Source of the DNA: an uncultured Tropicimonas sp.
GTDB taxonomy: Bacteria > Pseudomonadota > Alphaproteobacteria > Rhodobacterales > Rhodobacteraceae
Reading direction: 5' to 3'
Length of the DNA stretch: 64,000 nt
NCBI GenBank assembly: GCA_947495685.1
Contig: CANLZY010000022.1
Coordinates: 1 to 64,000, forward strand
The notes under the pieces were generated by a model, which ran no database searches, was not told where the DNA came from, and worked only from the letters and a program-made list of their open reading frames with translations. Positions within the stretch are counted from its first letter, which is position 1. The number at the start of each line of letters is the position of its first letter. The position numbers and the translations under genes were made by a program. Shown here piece after piece: positions 51,776 through 61,461 of the stretch.

Positions 51776-53239
51776 TCAGCGGGTGGGCCATGTCAGGGTG
51801 GGGACGCTCGGCCCGCCGTGGTGATAGAGAGGCCAGTGGAGGTAGCGTGTTGTCGCTTCCGCCACGATGTCGGCGTGGTGACCACGCACCATCGCGACAT
51901 GGTGCTCGAACCCGTTCTGGGTGACAAAGCCCATCAACTCGCGCAGGCGCTCGACCTTGGTCACCGCGATACCACCGTCCATCGGGAATGGGTCAGCGGT
52001 GAACGCACCCTGGCCGGTATAGGCCTTGAGCGTGCCGGCGCGATCGTCGGAGGAAACCCGGAAATAGGTCATCGGGCCGGGCTGCACCTTGCCCTTGACG
52101 GCGCCAAAGCATTTGGAACGCCCGATGGTTTCGCCCAGAACGTCCAACTCACCCACCTCGGGCACCTCCCCCATGAATTGCTTGGGGTAGTTGCCACAAT
52201 GGGTGCAGACGCACTTGTCCACCTCGTCGGCATAGTTGTTGTTCCAGTCGAGGATTGCCGAGGGTTGGCCGGCGGCGAGCGTCAGCGCGTACATCGAGAC
52301 GGCGCCCATGATGTCCACCTCGCAGGCGGAGGGCATCAGTTCCTCGCCCATCATCGACATGGTCAGGCATGTGGCGCAGCCGAAGTTATCCTGCAGAGAG
52401 CGCCAGCACTGGATGGCCGAGGCGTCGCATTCGTTCTCCGCGATCCAGCGATTGACCGCGAGGCTCCACTTGGCCTGACGCAGGATCTGGTCCTTGGTGA
52501 TGTGGCCGGGAATGGTGCCATAGGCCTGTATGGCAGCCAGCTTGGCCTGCATGTCGCCGTCGTTGTCGTCAATTGCACCGGCGGTGGCGATCAGTTCGGA
52601 CATGTCGACCGTGACCACCGTGATACCCGCATCCTGCAACAGCTTTTCGCTGTAGCGCATGGTCTGGAACGGCGCTGTCCGGGCACCGATGGCCCCGAGA
52701 CGTGCGTTCTTCAGCCCGCCCACCGTGCGGCAGATCCGGGCAAAGCGGTCGAGGTCCTGCCCAAAGGCTTCGCCATGGGTGTCGCAGGTGTGATGCGTGG
52801 TTTCGGTGAACGGCACGCTGTACTGGAAGAAGTTGTTGGCCACCGAAAGCTTGCCACAAAAGGCATCGCGGCGAGAATGAACATCCACCTTGTCGACTTC
52901 GTCATTGCTTGCCTGGAGCAGGATGGGAACATCCAGCTTCGCGCGGTTGACCAGCTCGGCGACCGCGATCTCGTCGCCGAAATTCGGCAGGCAGATCACG
53001 AGACCGTCGATCTCGTCCCGGCTTTCTCTGAAATACTCCGCATAGAGCTTTGCATCTTCAATGCTCTGAACGGCACCATTGACTGTGGCCTCATACGGCA
53101 GGATCCTGCAGTCGACGCCGAGGCGTTCCATCTGCGCGATGGTTTCTTCGCGTGCAGCCTTGCAAGGTGCGCCGTTGAAGAAGGCGCGGCTACCGATGAC
53201 GAGGCCCAGCGTAACCGGCTTCGGGGCTGTGGTGGACAT
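51776..53239 (-). CDS. L-fucose/L-arabinose isomerase family protein
   Basis: A 487-aa aldose-ketose isomerase-type protein of the FucI/AraA superfamily. Segments such as LVICLPNFGDEIAVAEL, DVPILLQASNDEVDK, FGQDLDRFARICR and CLTMSMMGEELMPSACEVDIMGAV (metal-site Glu region) followed by ALTLAAGQPSAILDWNNNY fit the family. A CVCTHCGNYP stretch adds a Cys cluster. ATG at 53239 is preceded by AGGAGGAG with short spacing; a TTG at 53263 is the alternative. It is the first gene of the operon and diverges from the sugar-binding protein gene. It probably converts the imported aldose to the ketose phosphorylated by the kinase. Confidence 0.87.
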   Translation of the reverse strand: MSTTAPKPVTLGLVIGSRAFFNGAPCKAAREETIAQMERLGVDCRILPYEATVNGAVQSIEDAKLYAEYFRESRDEIDGLVICLPNFGDEIAVAELVNRAKLDVPILLQASNDEVDKVDVHSRRDAFCGKLSVANNFFQYSVPFTETTHHTCDTHGEAFGQDLDRFARICRTVGGLKNARLGAIGARTAPFQTMRYSEKLLQDAGITVVTVDMSELIATAGAIDDNDGDMQAKLAAIQAYGTIPGHITKDQILRQAKWSLAVNRWIAENECDASAIQCWRSLQDNFGCATCLTMSMMGEELMPSACEVDIMGAVSMYALTLAAGQPSAILDWNNNYADEVDKCVCTHCGNYPKQFMGEVPEVGELDVLGETIGRSKCFGAVKGKVQPGPMTYFRVSSDDRAGTLKAYTGQGAFTADPFPMDGGIAVTKVERLRELMGFVTQNGFEHHVAMVRGHHADIVAEATTRYLHWPLYHHGGPSVPTLTWPTR

Positions 53240-54555
<1,316 letters not shown>

Positions 54556-54571
54556 TCGCCGCGCACGAAGC

Positions 54572-54601
54572 GGCCCGGTGCTCCTCCTTTGGCGCCGGGC
54601 C
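54572..54601 (+). other. Strong stem-loop after binding-protein gene
   Basis: GGCCCGGTGC (54572-54581) / GCGCCGGGCC (54592-54601), 10 bp with one G-T pair and a 10-nt loop, 16 nt after the binding-protein stop. Confidence 0.62.
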
Positions 54602-54654
54602 ATTCTCAGCCGTCGGCCTTGGCGGCCAGGCTCTCCATTATGTGAAGGTTCGAC

Positions 54655-55308
54655 ATGACACGGAACCTGCTGATCGCAACCTGTGTGCTGGCTCTGGTGC
54701 CTGTGCTCTCCGCTTGCAAGGTCGTCAAGAATCCGACCGCAGAAGAAATCGAACAATCAGGCGTGAACATGACCGACGCCGAGCGCATGGCTGCGCGTGC
54801 AGCGGAGGACTATGCACCCAAGGTCATTCCCCATATGAACGCCGGGGCAAAGGACATCGTGGCAGTGCTTGAAGCCATCGGACAGGATCTCGACACCGCC
54901 GGCCACGCGTTGGGCATTCCCAAGGCAAGCGAGGGCAGCCCGTGGAACTTCATCGCCACGGGAAGCGGCACGATTGTCGCCTCCAACCGCGAGTCCCGCG
55001 CCGCGAAGCTGGAAGTCGACGTGACCGATGATGGTACCGCGGACCTGTCGATCCAGCTTGGGCCGGTGATCAAGGGGACAGCACTCCGGGACTCCGCCAA
55101 CTTCTACGTGTTCACGGATTTCCGTGACCAGATCGAGTTCGCCAAGCTCGCCCGGGCGCTCAACGACATCGCAGGGGCGGCAATTTCGCTTCCTGACGGA
55201 GATCTTGTCGGAGAGACGGTGCAGTTTACCGGGGCATTTTCAACCAAGAAGAACACCGATCCCGTTCAGCTCGTGCCGGTCGACATTTCCGTTGGTGGTG
55301 GCCAGTGA
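54655..55308 (+). CDS. DUF2291 family lipoprotein
   Basis: A 217-aa predicted periplasmic lipoprotein. The lipobox is LSAC with Cys at about residue 20. The mature part starts KVVKNPTAEE and contains DVTDDGTADLSIQLGPVIKG and SANFYVFTDFRDQIEFAKLARALND, characteristic of DUF2291. In many alphaproteobacteria this gene sits between the binding-protein and ATPase genes of ribose-type transporters, exactly as here. Its stop and the ATPase start share one base (TGATG). Function is unknown; an accessory role in substrate delivery to the permease is plausible. Confidence 0.9.
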   Translation: MTRNLLIATCVLALVPVLSACKVVKNPTAEEIEQSGVNMTDAERMAARAAEDYAPKVIPHMNAGAKDIVAVLEAIGQDLDTAGHALGIPKASEGSPWNFIATGSGTIVASNRESRAAKLEVDVTDDGTADLSIQLGPVIKGTALRDSANFYVFTDFRDQIEFAKLARALNDIAGAAISLPDGDLVGETVQFTGAFSTKKNTDPVQLVPVDISVGGGQ

Positions 55309-56861
55309 TGGATGCTCCTGATGTCGGACTGACAATTCGCGGCGGCACCAAGCTCTATCCGGGCACTGTTGCGCTCAACAACGTCGATTTCGACCTCCAC
55401 ATGGGCGCGGTGAACGTGCTTGTTGGCGAAAACGGCGCTGGCAAGTCGACGATGATGAAAATCGTGGCCGGCGTGGAACCGTTGACCGAGGGCCGGATGG
55501 AGCTCTTTGGCAAGCCCGTCGATTTCCGCGACAAGAACGAGGCCGCTCGCAATGGCATCGGGATCGTGTTTCAGGAACTGAACCTGTTTCCGAACATGAG
55601 CGTGGCCGAGAACATCTTTGTCGGACGCGAGATCACCCGCCACGGCGTGGATATCGACCTTGATGCCCAACGCGCGGCCACGCGCAAGGTGCTGGAACGT
55701 CTGGAGCATGGCGGAATCGACCCGGATACGCCGGTGGGCGACTTGCGGATCGGCCAGCAGCAGATCATCGAGATTGCCAAGAGCCTGATCGAGGACGCAA
55801 GGATCCTGATCCTTGACGAGCCGACTTCGGCCCTGTCCGCAGCAGAGGTGGAGATCCTTTTCCGGGTCATCAAGGACCTGAAGGCCGATGGTGTCGGGAT
55901 CGTCTATATCTCGCACCGACTGGAAGAGCTCGTACGGATTGGCGACTATATCACGGTGCTGCGCGATGGTGCGGTGACCGGTGCCCGCAGCATGGAGGGC
56001 GTCGACCTCGGCTGGATCGTGCAGAACATGATCGGAGGGGCGTCCAAGGACTTTCCCAAGACCGACGTGCTCGAATTCGGCCCGGAGGTTTTCCGCGTTG
56101 AGGATCTCGTCCTTCCGCGGATGGGTGGCGGCTTCACCGTCGATCACGTCTCTCTTTCCGTGCGCTCAGGCGAGATCCTCGGGGTCTATGGCCTCATGGG
56201 GGCCGGGCGGTCCGAGATCTTCGAATGCGTCATGGCCCAGCATCCGCTTGCCAAGGGCAGGATATTCGTCGAGGGCAAGGAAATCCGCGAGAAGACGGTT
56301 GCCGGGCGGATCGCGCGCGGCATTGCCCTGATCCCCGAGAACAGAAAGCGTGACGGCCTGGTCGAAATCCTGTCGATCCGGGAAAACATCACGCTCTCGT
56401 CACTCAAGGATTTCACAAAGATCTTTCACATGAACCTCGCCGCCGAGATCCAGGCCGCGAAGGACTTCGTGAAAGAGCTGTCGATCAAGATCGCGTCGCT
56501 TGAAAACCCGGTGTCGAGCCTGTCGGGCGGCAACCAGCAAAAGGTCGTCGTGTCCAAGGCGCTGATGACGCGCCCCAAGGTGCTGCTGATGGACGAACCC
56601 TCGCGTGGCATCGACATCGGTGCCAAGGCCGAAATGTTCCGCACCATGCGCAAGCTGACGGCGGACGGGCTCGGCATCGTCTTTGTCACCTCGGATCTCG
56701 ACGAGGTCAGGGCCCTTTCCGACCGCATAGCCGTCATGGCCGACGGGCGCATCACCGCGGAGTTCGATGCAAGCGACGTCACCAGCGAACAGATCGTCGC
56801 CGCCTCCACCCCCGGAAAGACCACCGAAGACCAATCGAACGTGAAGGAACCCGCGGCATGA
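55308..56861 (+). CDS. Ribose-type ABC transporter ATP-binding protein (RbsA-like, two ATPase domains)
   Basis: A 517-aa duplicated ATPase. Domain 1 has Walker A GENGAGKST (about residues 38-46), Walker B ARILILDEPTSAL and H-loop YISHRLEEL. Domain 2 has the degenerate Walker A GLMGAGRSE usual for this family, an intact signature LSGGNQQKVVVSKAL and Walker B VLLMDEPSRGIDIG. ATG at 55308 is used; a GTG at 55305 also fits. The permease start overlaps the stop as ATGA. Confidence 0.95.
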   Translation: MDAPDVGLTIRGGTKLYPGTVALNNVDFDLHMGAVNVLVGENGAGKSTMMKIVAGVEPLTEGRMELFGKPVDFRDKNEAARNGIGIVFQELNLFPNMSVAENIFVGREITRHGVDIDLDAQRAATRKVLERLEHGGIDPDTPVGDLRIGQQQIIEIAKSLIEDARILILDEPTSALSAAEVEILFRVIKDLKADGVGIVYISHRLEELVRIGDYITVLRDGAVTGARSMEGVDLGWIVQNMIGGASKDFPKTDVLEFGPEVFRVEDLVLPRMGGGFTVDHVSLSVRSGEILGVYGLMGAGRSEIFECVMAQHPLAKGRIFVEGKEIREKTVAGRIARGIALIPENRKRDGLVEILSIRENITLSSLKDFTKIFHMNLAAEIQAAKDFVKELSIKIASLENPVSSLSGGNQQKVVVSKALMTRPKVLLMDEPSRGIDIGAKAEMFRTMRKLTADGLGIVFVTSDLDEVRALSDRIAVMADGRITAEFDASDVTSEQIVAASTPGKTTEDQSNVKEPAA

Positions 56862-57925
56862 CCAACGCAACCGCAAGCCAACCAGCCAAGGACACCGGCT
56901 CCAGCGCCTTCCTGCTGGTCCTGCTCAAGGCGCGGACGTTCATCGCGCTGATCCTTGTCTTTGCCTTCTTCGCCTTTGCCGCGCCGAACTTCCTGAGTGC
57001 GTCGAACATGGTGATCATGTCGAAACACGTTGCGCTGAACGCCTTCCTGGCAATCGGCATGACCTTCGTGATCATCACTGGCGGTATCGACCTCTCCGTC
57101 GGTTCGATTGTCGGCCTGTGCGGCATGGTCGCCGGTTGGCTGATTCTGAACGGGATCGACATCGGTCTGGGCTGGACCATGCAGTTCAACACGATCGAGA
57201 TCTGCCTGATCGTCATCCTGGTCGGACTATTCATCGGGCTGATCAACGGATTATTGATAACAAAGCTCAACGTGGCGCCATTCATCGCGACCCTCGGAAT
57301 GCTCTATGTCGCCCGCGGCGCGGCGCTGCTCTCCTCCGACGGGCGCACCTTCCCCAATCTCAACGGCAACCCGGAATACGGCAATGACACGTTCTACCTG
57401 ATTGGCGCGGGGAACCTGTTTGGCATTCCAATCTCGATCTGGATGTTGATCGCCGTGGGGCTCGGCGCGGCATACGTCGCAAAGCGCACGCCGCTCGGGC
57501 GGCATATCTATGCAGTCGGCGGCAATGAAAAGGGAGCGGGGCTCTCCGGTGTGCAGGTCGACCGGGTCAAGATCGCCGTCTATGTCTTCTCCGGCTTCTG
57601 TGCCGCGCTGGTGGGGCTCATCATCTCGTCGCAACTCGTCGCGTCCCACCCGGCCACCGGGAACACCTTCGAGCTCAACGCCATCGCTGCGGCGGTGCTC
57701 GGCGGCACATCGATGTCAGGTGGGCGCGGCAAGATCGCCGGAACGATCATCGGTGCCTTCGTCATCGGCATCCTGTCGGACGGGCTGGTGATGATGGGGG
57801 TTTCGGCATTCTGGCAGACCGTCATCAAGGGCCTCGTCATCATTGCCGCCGTCGTCGTTGACCAGGCGCAGCAAAAGCTCCAGGCCCGCGTTGTTCTTCA
57901 ACAGCAGGCAGCGCTCAACAAGTAG
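56858..57925 (+). CDS. Ribose-type ABC transporter permease (RbsC-like)
   Basis: Inner-membrane permease of 355 aa with about eight to ten hydrophobic segments. The RbsC hallmark FVIITGGIDLSVGSIVGLCG is at about residues 67-86, later GMLYVARGAALL, YAVGGNEKGAGLSGVQVDRVK and AVLGGTSMSGGRGKIAGTIIGAF. It overlaps the ATPase gene by four bases. It is followed by a hairpin at 57931-57957 and then the DeoR gene. Confidence 0.95.
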   Translation: MTNATASQPAKDTGSSAFLLVLLKARTFIALILVFAFFAFAAPNFLSASNMVIMSKHVALNAFLAIGMTFVIITGGIDLSVGSIVGLCGMVAGWLILNGIDIGLGWTMQFNTIEICLIVILVGLFIGLINGLLITKLNVAPFIATLGMLYVARGAALLSSDGRTFPNLNGNPEYGNDTFYLIGAGNLFGIPISIWMLIAVGLGAAYVAKRTPLGRHIYAVGGNEKGAGLSGVQVDRVKIAVYVFSGFCAALVGLIISSQLVASHPATGNTFELNAIAAAVLGGTSMSGGRGKIAGTIIGAFVIGILSDGLVMMGVSAFWQTVIKGLVIIAAVVVDQAQQKLQARVVLQQQAALNK

Positions 57926-57930
57926 CCGTG

Positions 57931-57957
57931 CCTCCCGGCGGCGTGTTCGCCGGGAGG
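57931..57957 (+). terminator. Hairpin after permease gene
   Basis: CCTCCCGGCG (57931-57940) / CGCCGGGAGG (57948-57957), perfect 10 bp with 7-nt loop, 5 nt after the permease stop. No T-run, so it may end the ABC message partially or protect it. Confidence 0.5.
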
Positions 57958-58090
57958 CCCATTGCAATTGAGTACGAATGGCTCCGCTTGCATCCATACG
58001 GCGCCAATGTCAGGACAGAAGCGAGAGCACTCGACGGTCAAAACGCAAGTAACGGCCTTCCAGAGCACGTACCCGGCCCGAGGCAACAAC

Positions 58091-58909
58091 ATGAACAAAT
58101 CTGCGTCTGACAAGCCGCACCTTCCCGCCGAAGCCACGACAGGCCTTCTGGCCGAGCCCCGCCGCCGCAAGATCATGGCGTGGCTGGAGGAGGAAGGCAG
58201 CGCTCGCGTGCGCGACCTGTCGGCTGCCTTCGAAGTGTCGGAGGCGACGATCCGTCAGGATCTTGAGCGGTTGGAACGGGACGGCCGCATCACGCGTGAA
58301 CATGGTGGCGCCCATCTCAATCGCCGGCCTCCACAGGCTGGGACTATGGTGCTGCAGCACATGGAAAACATGGACAAGAAGGCCAAGATCGGTGCCTATG
58401 CCGCATCGCTTGTTTCCGACGGCGAAACCCTGATCCTCGATGCAGGCACGACAACGACCGAGGTCGCCACCCGCCTGACCGACCGCAGCAGCCTCACGAT
58501 CATCACCAACGCGCTCAATGTCGCGATCCTTCTCGGCGCCGTCCCCGGATTCGCCGTGCACCTGCCCGGAGGCCAGTTCAAATCCCCGACGCTGTCCGTC
58601 AGCGGGGACAAGGCGGTCGAGTATTTCCACAACATATTCGCAGGAAAACTCTTCCTTGCGACGGCGGGCGTCGGGCCGGAATCCGGCCTGACCTATCCGA
58701 GCTTCGCCGATCTCGAATTGAAGAAAGCGATGATAAACGCAGCATCCCAAGTTTACCTCGTCGCGGATTCCACCAAGATCAACAAATCCTCTTTCACACG
58801 CCTCGGCGCATTGGAGTTGATCAACACTTTCGTGACGGATGACGGAATCTCGGACAAGGACGCCAAGGAGTTCGAACGCCGCGGGATCGAACTGCTTATT
58901 GCTGGATGA
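58091..58909 (+). CDS. DeoR/GlpR-family transcriptional regulator
   Basis: A 272-aa sugar-responsive regulator. The N-terminal DeoR HTH reads EPRRRKIMAWLEEEGSARVRD then FEVSEATIRQDLERLERDG, with REHGGAHL after it. The C-terminal sugar-phosphate sensing domain has GETLILDAGTTTTEVATRL, TIITNALNVAILLG and VADSTKINKSSF. ATG at 58091 places the HTH at the usual distance from the N-terminus and has GAGG upstream; earlier in-frame codons add unrelated residues. It is the natural regulator of both divergent operons around 53.3 kb, probably sensing a phosphorylated intermediate. Confidence 0.92.
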   Translation: MNKSASDKPHLPAEATTGLLAEPRRRKIMAWLEEEGSARVRDLSAAFEVSEATIRQDLERLERDGRITREHGGAHLNRRPPQAGTMVLQHMENMDKKAKIGAYAASLVSDGETLILDAGTTTTEVATRLTDRSSLTIITNALNVAILLGAVPGFAVHLPGGQFKSPTLSVSGDKAVEYFHNIFAGKLFLATAGVGPESGLTYPSFADLELKKAMINAASQVYLVADSTKINKSSFTRLGALELINTFVTDDGISDKDAKEFERRGIELLIAG

Positions 58910-60035
58910 TACCGGCAGGCCGAAGCATGCCCGATATCTGACGGCGTTTCACACGGCTGGACGGTCTGGCTATCCCACGGTGAATTCCTATTGTCGACTT
59001 CCCCGGATTTGATGCCTCAGATCGTCGATCACAGGACCGGTTGGCGCTCTTTGGAGCGGACACCGATGAACGAGTAAGTCACGTCTTCTCCCCAAGAACC
59101 AGATGTCCACTCAGATCAGGTGTTGCCCCGGGTCTTTCAGCGACTGCGGAATCGCAGTCTCGTCAGATGGGCTGCACGCAGAAACATCCGGATCTCGTTG
59201 GCAGTGTCGTGCGTTGCCAACATTTGCTCGGACGGCGGTGCAAGAAATCGCCCGAAGGAGAGTGCAACTCCACGCCTCCAAGAGCCAAAATGTACCAATG
59301 AGCCTTGCGAATGGAGTGCTCCTTTGCGCAAATCAATCGATGTTCGCGGCGCCCCTTCCCCCGGACGGATGTGTCCCACGGCTTCAGTGTCAGGTGTGCT
59401 GAGCGCAGTGTGGCCGTTGCGCACGACGATCCGAGCCTGGGCTGGCCAACCTGGCGGTCGAAGTCCCGAGCAAAGAGGCGCTGACCCAGATATCTCACAC
59501 AGCGCATCCACTGACCGGCAGGGCATTGCGCCACAATGCCCGAAAGGAAACCAAACGGTGAAGGTGGCCTCTCGAACCACGATACCGGATCCTTGCAGCC
59601 AAGGACTTTCGACGTCGCCACCGGGTGCCATGGCTTCGTGCCGGCCAGTCGAGCTCGATCAGCGGCGGCAGGCTGCCGACGGCCCCGGTCGGCTGTCGCA
59701 ATGTCATCCCGAGCAGCATTTGGGTTGAAACGATCCACCAGATCGATTCAGGGATGCCCTGCACGCATCGTCAGACAGGCTGGACCGCTGCGTCGGTCAG
59801 ATCTGTTGGGAGTGTCATGCACTCTGTGTTTCTGGCCTGTCCCATGCAGGCATCAATTGCCGGTCAATGGATCGTCAGGGGTACGCCCTCCGGCAACGCC
59901 TCGCTCGCCATTGGGCTCGACCCAATGGGGACTCAAAGGCTTGATCGATTGGTGGTCCTGACATCTTGTTCCAACGGCGCCCATCAGCCGGTCGGGCGGC
60001 TGTGATGGGGCGTGGCCAACGACGACCGCGCGGCC
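58910..60035. other. Largely decayed interval
   Basis: About 1.1 kb with no intact gene. It includes the second IS remnant (59330-59500). Other frames are short and unrecognised. It resembles 39132-40490 in composition and content. Confidence 0.45.
59330..59500 (-). mobile_element. Decayed IS transposase C-terminal remnant, copy 2
   Basis: The minus strand reads LGQRLFARDFDRQVGQPRLG then SAHLTLKPWDTSVRGKG, matching copy 1 at 39480-39640 and, from memory, the C-terminus of a transposase common in Rhodobacteraceae. Upstream codons FLSGIVAQC and MRCVRYLGQRL extend the remnant beyond 59500 to about 59560. No start, catalytic residues or terminal repeats were identified. Confidence 0.45.
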
Positions 60036-60395
60036 TTATGCTCTTTCGTGGATGTCCTCGTATCTGGCAATAATCAGAGGAAACAATCGATACCGCCATG
60101 TGGCCCCGGAAATCCCGCCTCTTGACACGCCTTCGTCCGCGAAACGTTCCACGAGGACCTCGGCACTGAACGACAAGCTGTGGCCGGTTGCGTCCCAGAA
60201 GGCCTGCTCCAACAGCCTTTCAAGCTGCCGAACATCTGCCGGCAACGGTTGATCGGCCAGGGTTGTCGCAAGATCGCGCCACAGGAATTGATCCCCACGC
60301 AGCCCCCAGTTCTCCGGCTCAACCTCAAAAAGTTTACCAACGTTCACTACATTTTCCTCCGCAAAAACTGATAGCTTTGGAGCATTAAAGCTCAT
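60036..60395 (-). CDS. Conserved-looking hypothetical protein
   Basis: A 119-aa protein that I cannot assign. Its composition is protein-like: SFNAPKLSVFAEENVVNVGK, ENWGLRGDQFLWRDLATTLA, QLERLLEQAFWDATG and FPLIIARYEDIHE. There is no signal peptide or membrane segment. The ATG at 60395 has only a weak upstream purine stretch; frame and codon choice resemble real genes, unlike the flanking decayed DNA. It stands alone between the IS remnant and the TRAP operon. An orphan from a polymorphic or toxin-antidote type locus is possible but nothing shows it. Confidence 0.6.
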   Translation of the reverse strand: MSFNAPKLSVFAEENVVNVGKLFEVEPENWGLRGDQFLWRDLATTLADQPLPADVRQLERLLEQAFWDATGHSLSFSAEVLVERFADEGVSRGGISGATWRYRLFPLIIARYEDIHERA

Positions 60396-60963
60396 CGCGC
60401 ATCAAGGTTCTTTGTCTCAGATCAACCAGACTTGGCGCACTTCCCGCAGTGGTTGGGTGCCAAGTTCGCCCGTTGCAGATCTCCACGACATACCCACATC
60501 CAGCCAGCAGGCGTCTGGACCATATGGGTGGGGCCCTCAGCGAACCAGACCAGTCCCAATCAAGGAAGGGTCGAGCAGTTGCATCGAACCTGCGGATTGG
60601 TTGCACCGATTGGAGCACCCTATCGACGTTGCAGCCAGCCCCGATCTGCTCGGACGGCAGTTCGGGTCGGTTGCTCTGGCACCGATGGGCGGTCAGTCCC
60701 GACGCATTCGCCTGATGGCACCCCCAGGGCCTGATCCCCAGGTGCCCCTGTTTGTTTTACCGCGCATCAGGGCCTTTGCGTCCCGACGTTCGGCAATCTC
60801 AATCGGCGCCTGTCGAAGCGGTCGCCTGCCGCCTGCAAGAGCGCATCAATTCAACGCCGTGCGGCACTTGGACACGATCTTTTCGGCTGTCGCGATCAAT
60901 TGCGTGCCAAGGCTTGCACATGTCCTGAGGTTTCGGCATTCGGCTCCCGACAAGGAGAAACGG
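60396..60963. other. Upstream region of the TRAP operon
   Basis: About 570 nt between divergent genes. No gene recognised; the frame joining the TRAP small permease is open far upstream but gives an Arg/Pro-rich product with no membrane helix. The promoter of the TRAP operon should lie here, but I could not identify it. Confidence 0.4.
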
Positions 60964-61461
60964 ATGACCGTTCTGACAAGGAACGCCGCGCGTGTGCACC
61001 AGGTGACGCGGCGAGTATGCCAGCTGTTGCTGGGGTTGATTTTCATCGGGCAGTTGACCGTTGTGATCCTGCGCTATGTCTTTGGCGTCGGGTTCATCGA
61101 GCTGCAGGACGCCGTGGCGTACAGCTTTGCGGCTCTGGTGGTGCTGAGCCTGCCTGTGGCGCAGGCGCAGGATTCCCACGTGCGGGTGGACGTGTTTCGG
61201 GCCGGGCAGTCATTGCAGACCCAGAACTGGGTCGATCGGGTGGGCGTCGCTGCGTTCCTGATCCCGGTCTTTGGACTGACGATCTGGTGGGTCTGGCCCG
61301 ACGTGGCCTATAGCTGGTCGATCCACGAACGATCGGTCGAAACCGGCGGCTTGCCCGGCCTCTACCTGGTCAAGACCATGTTGCCGCTGGCTTGTGGGTT
61401 GATGATCCTGCAAGGCGTTGCGGGCCTGTTTGCCGCTGTCGAGGAGCCGAACGATGGTTGA
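60964..61461 (+). CDS. TRAP transporter small permease subunit (DctQ-type)
   Basis: A 165-aa membrane protein with four hydrophobic segments, the standard DctQ plan. The family pattern is visible as VVILRYVFGVGFIELQDAVAYSF and DSHVRVDVFRA, the latter being the conserved HVRVD motif. ATG at 60964 follows CAAGGAGAAACGG. It overlaps the large permease gene by 8 nt. Its role is to stabilise the complex with the large subunit in sodium-driven uptake. Confidence 0.92.
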   Translation: MTVLTRNAARVHQVTRRVCQLLLGLIFIGQLTVVILRYVFGVGFIELQDAVAYSFAALVVLSLPVAQAQDSHVRVDVFRAGQSLQTQNWVDRVGVAAFLIPVFGLTIWWVWPDVAYSWSIHERSVETGGLPGLYLVKTMLPLACGLMILQGVAGLFAAVEEPNDG

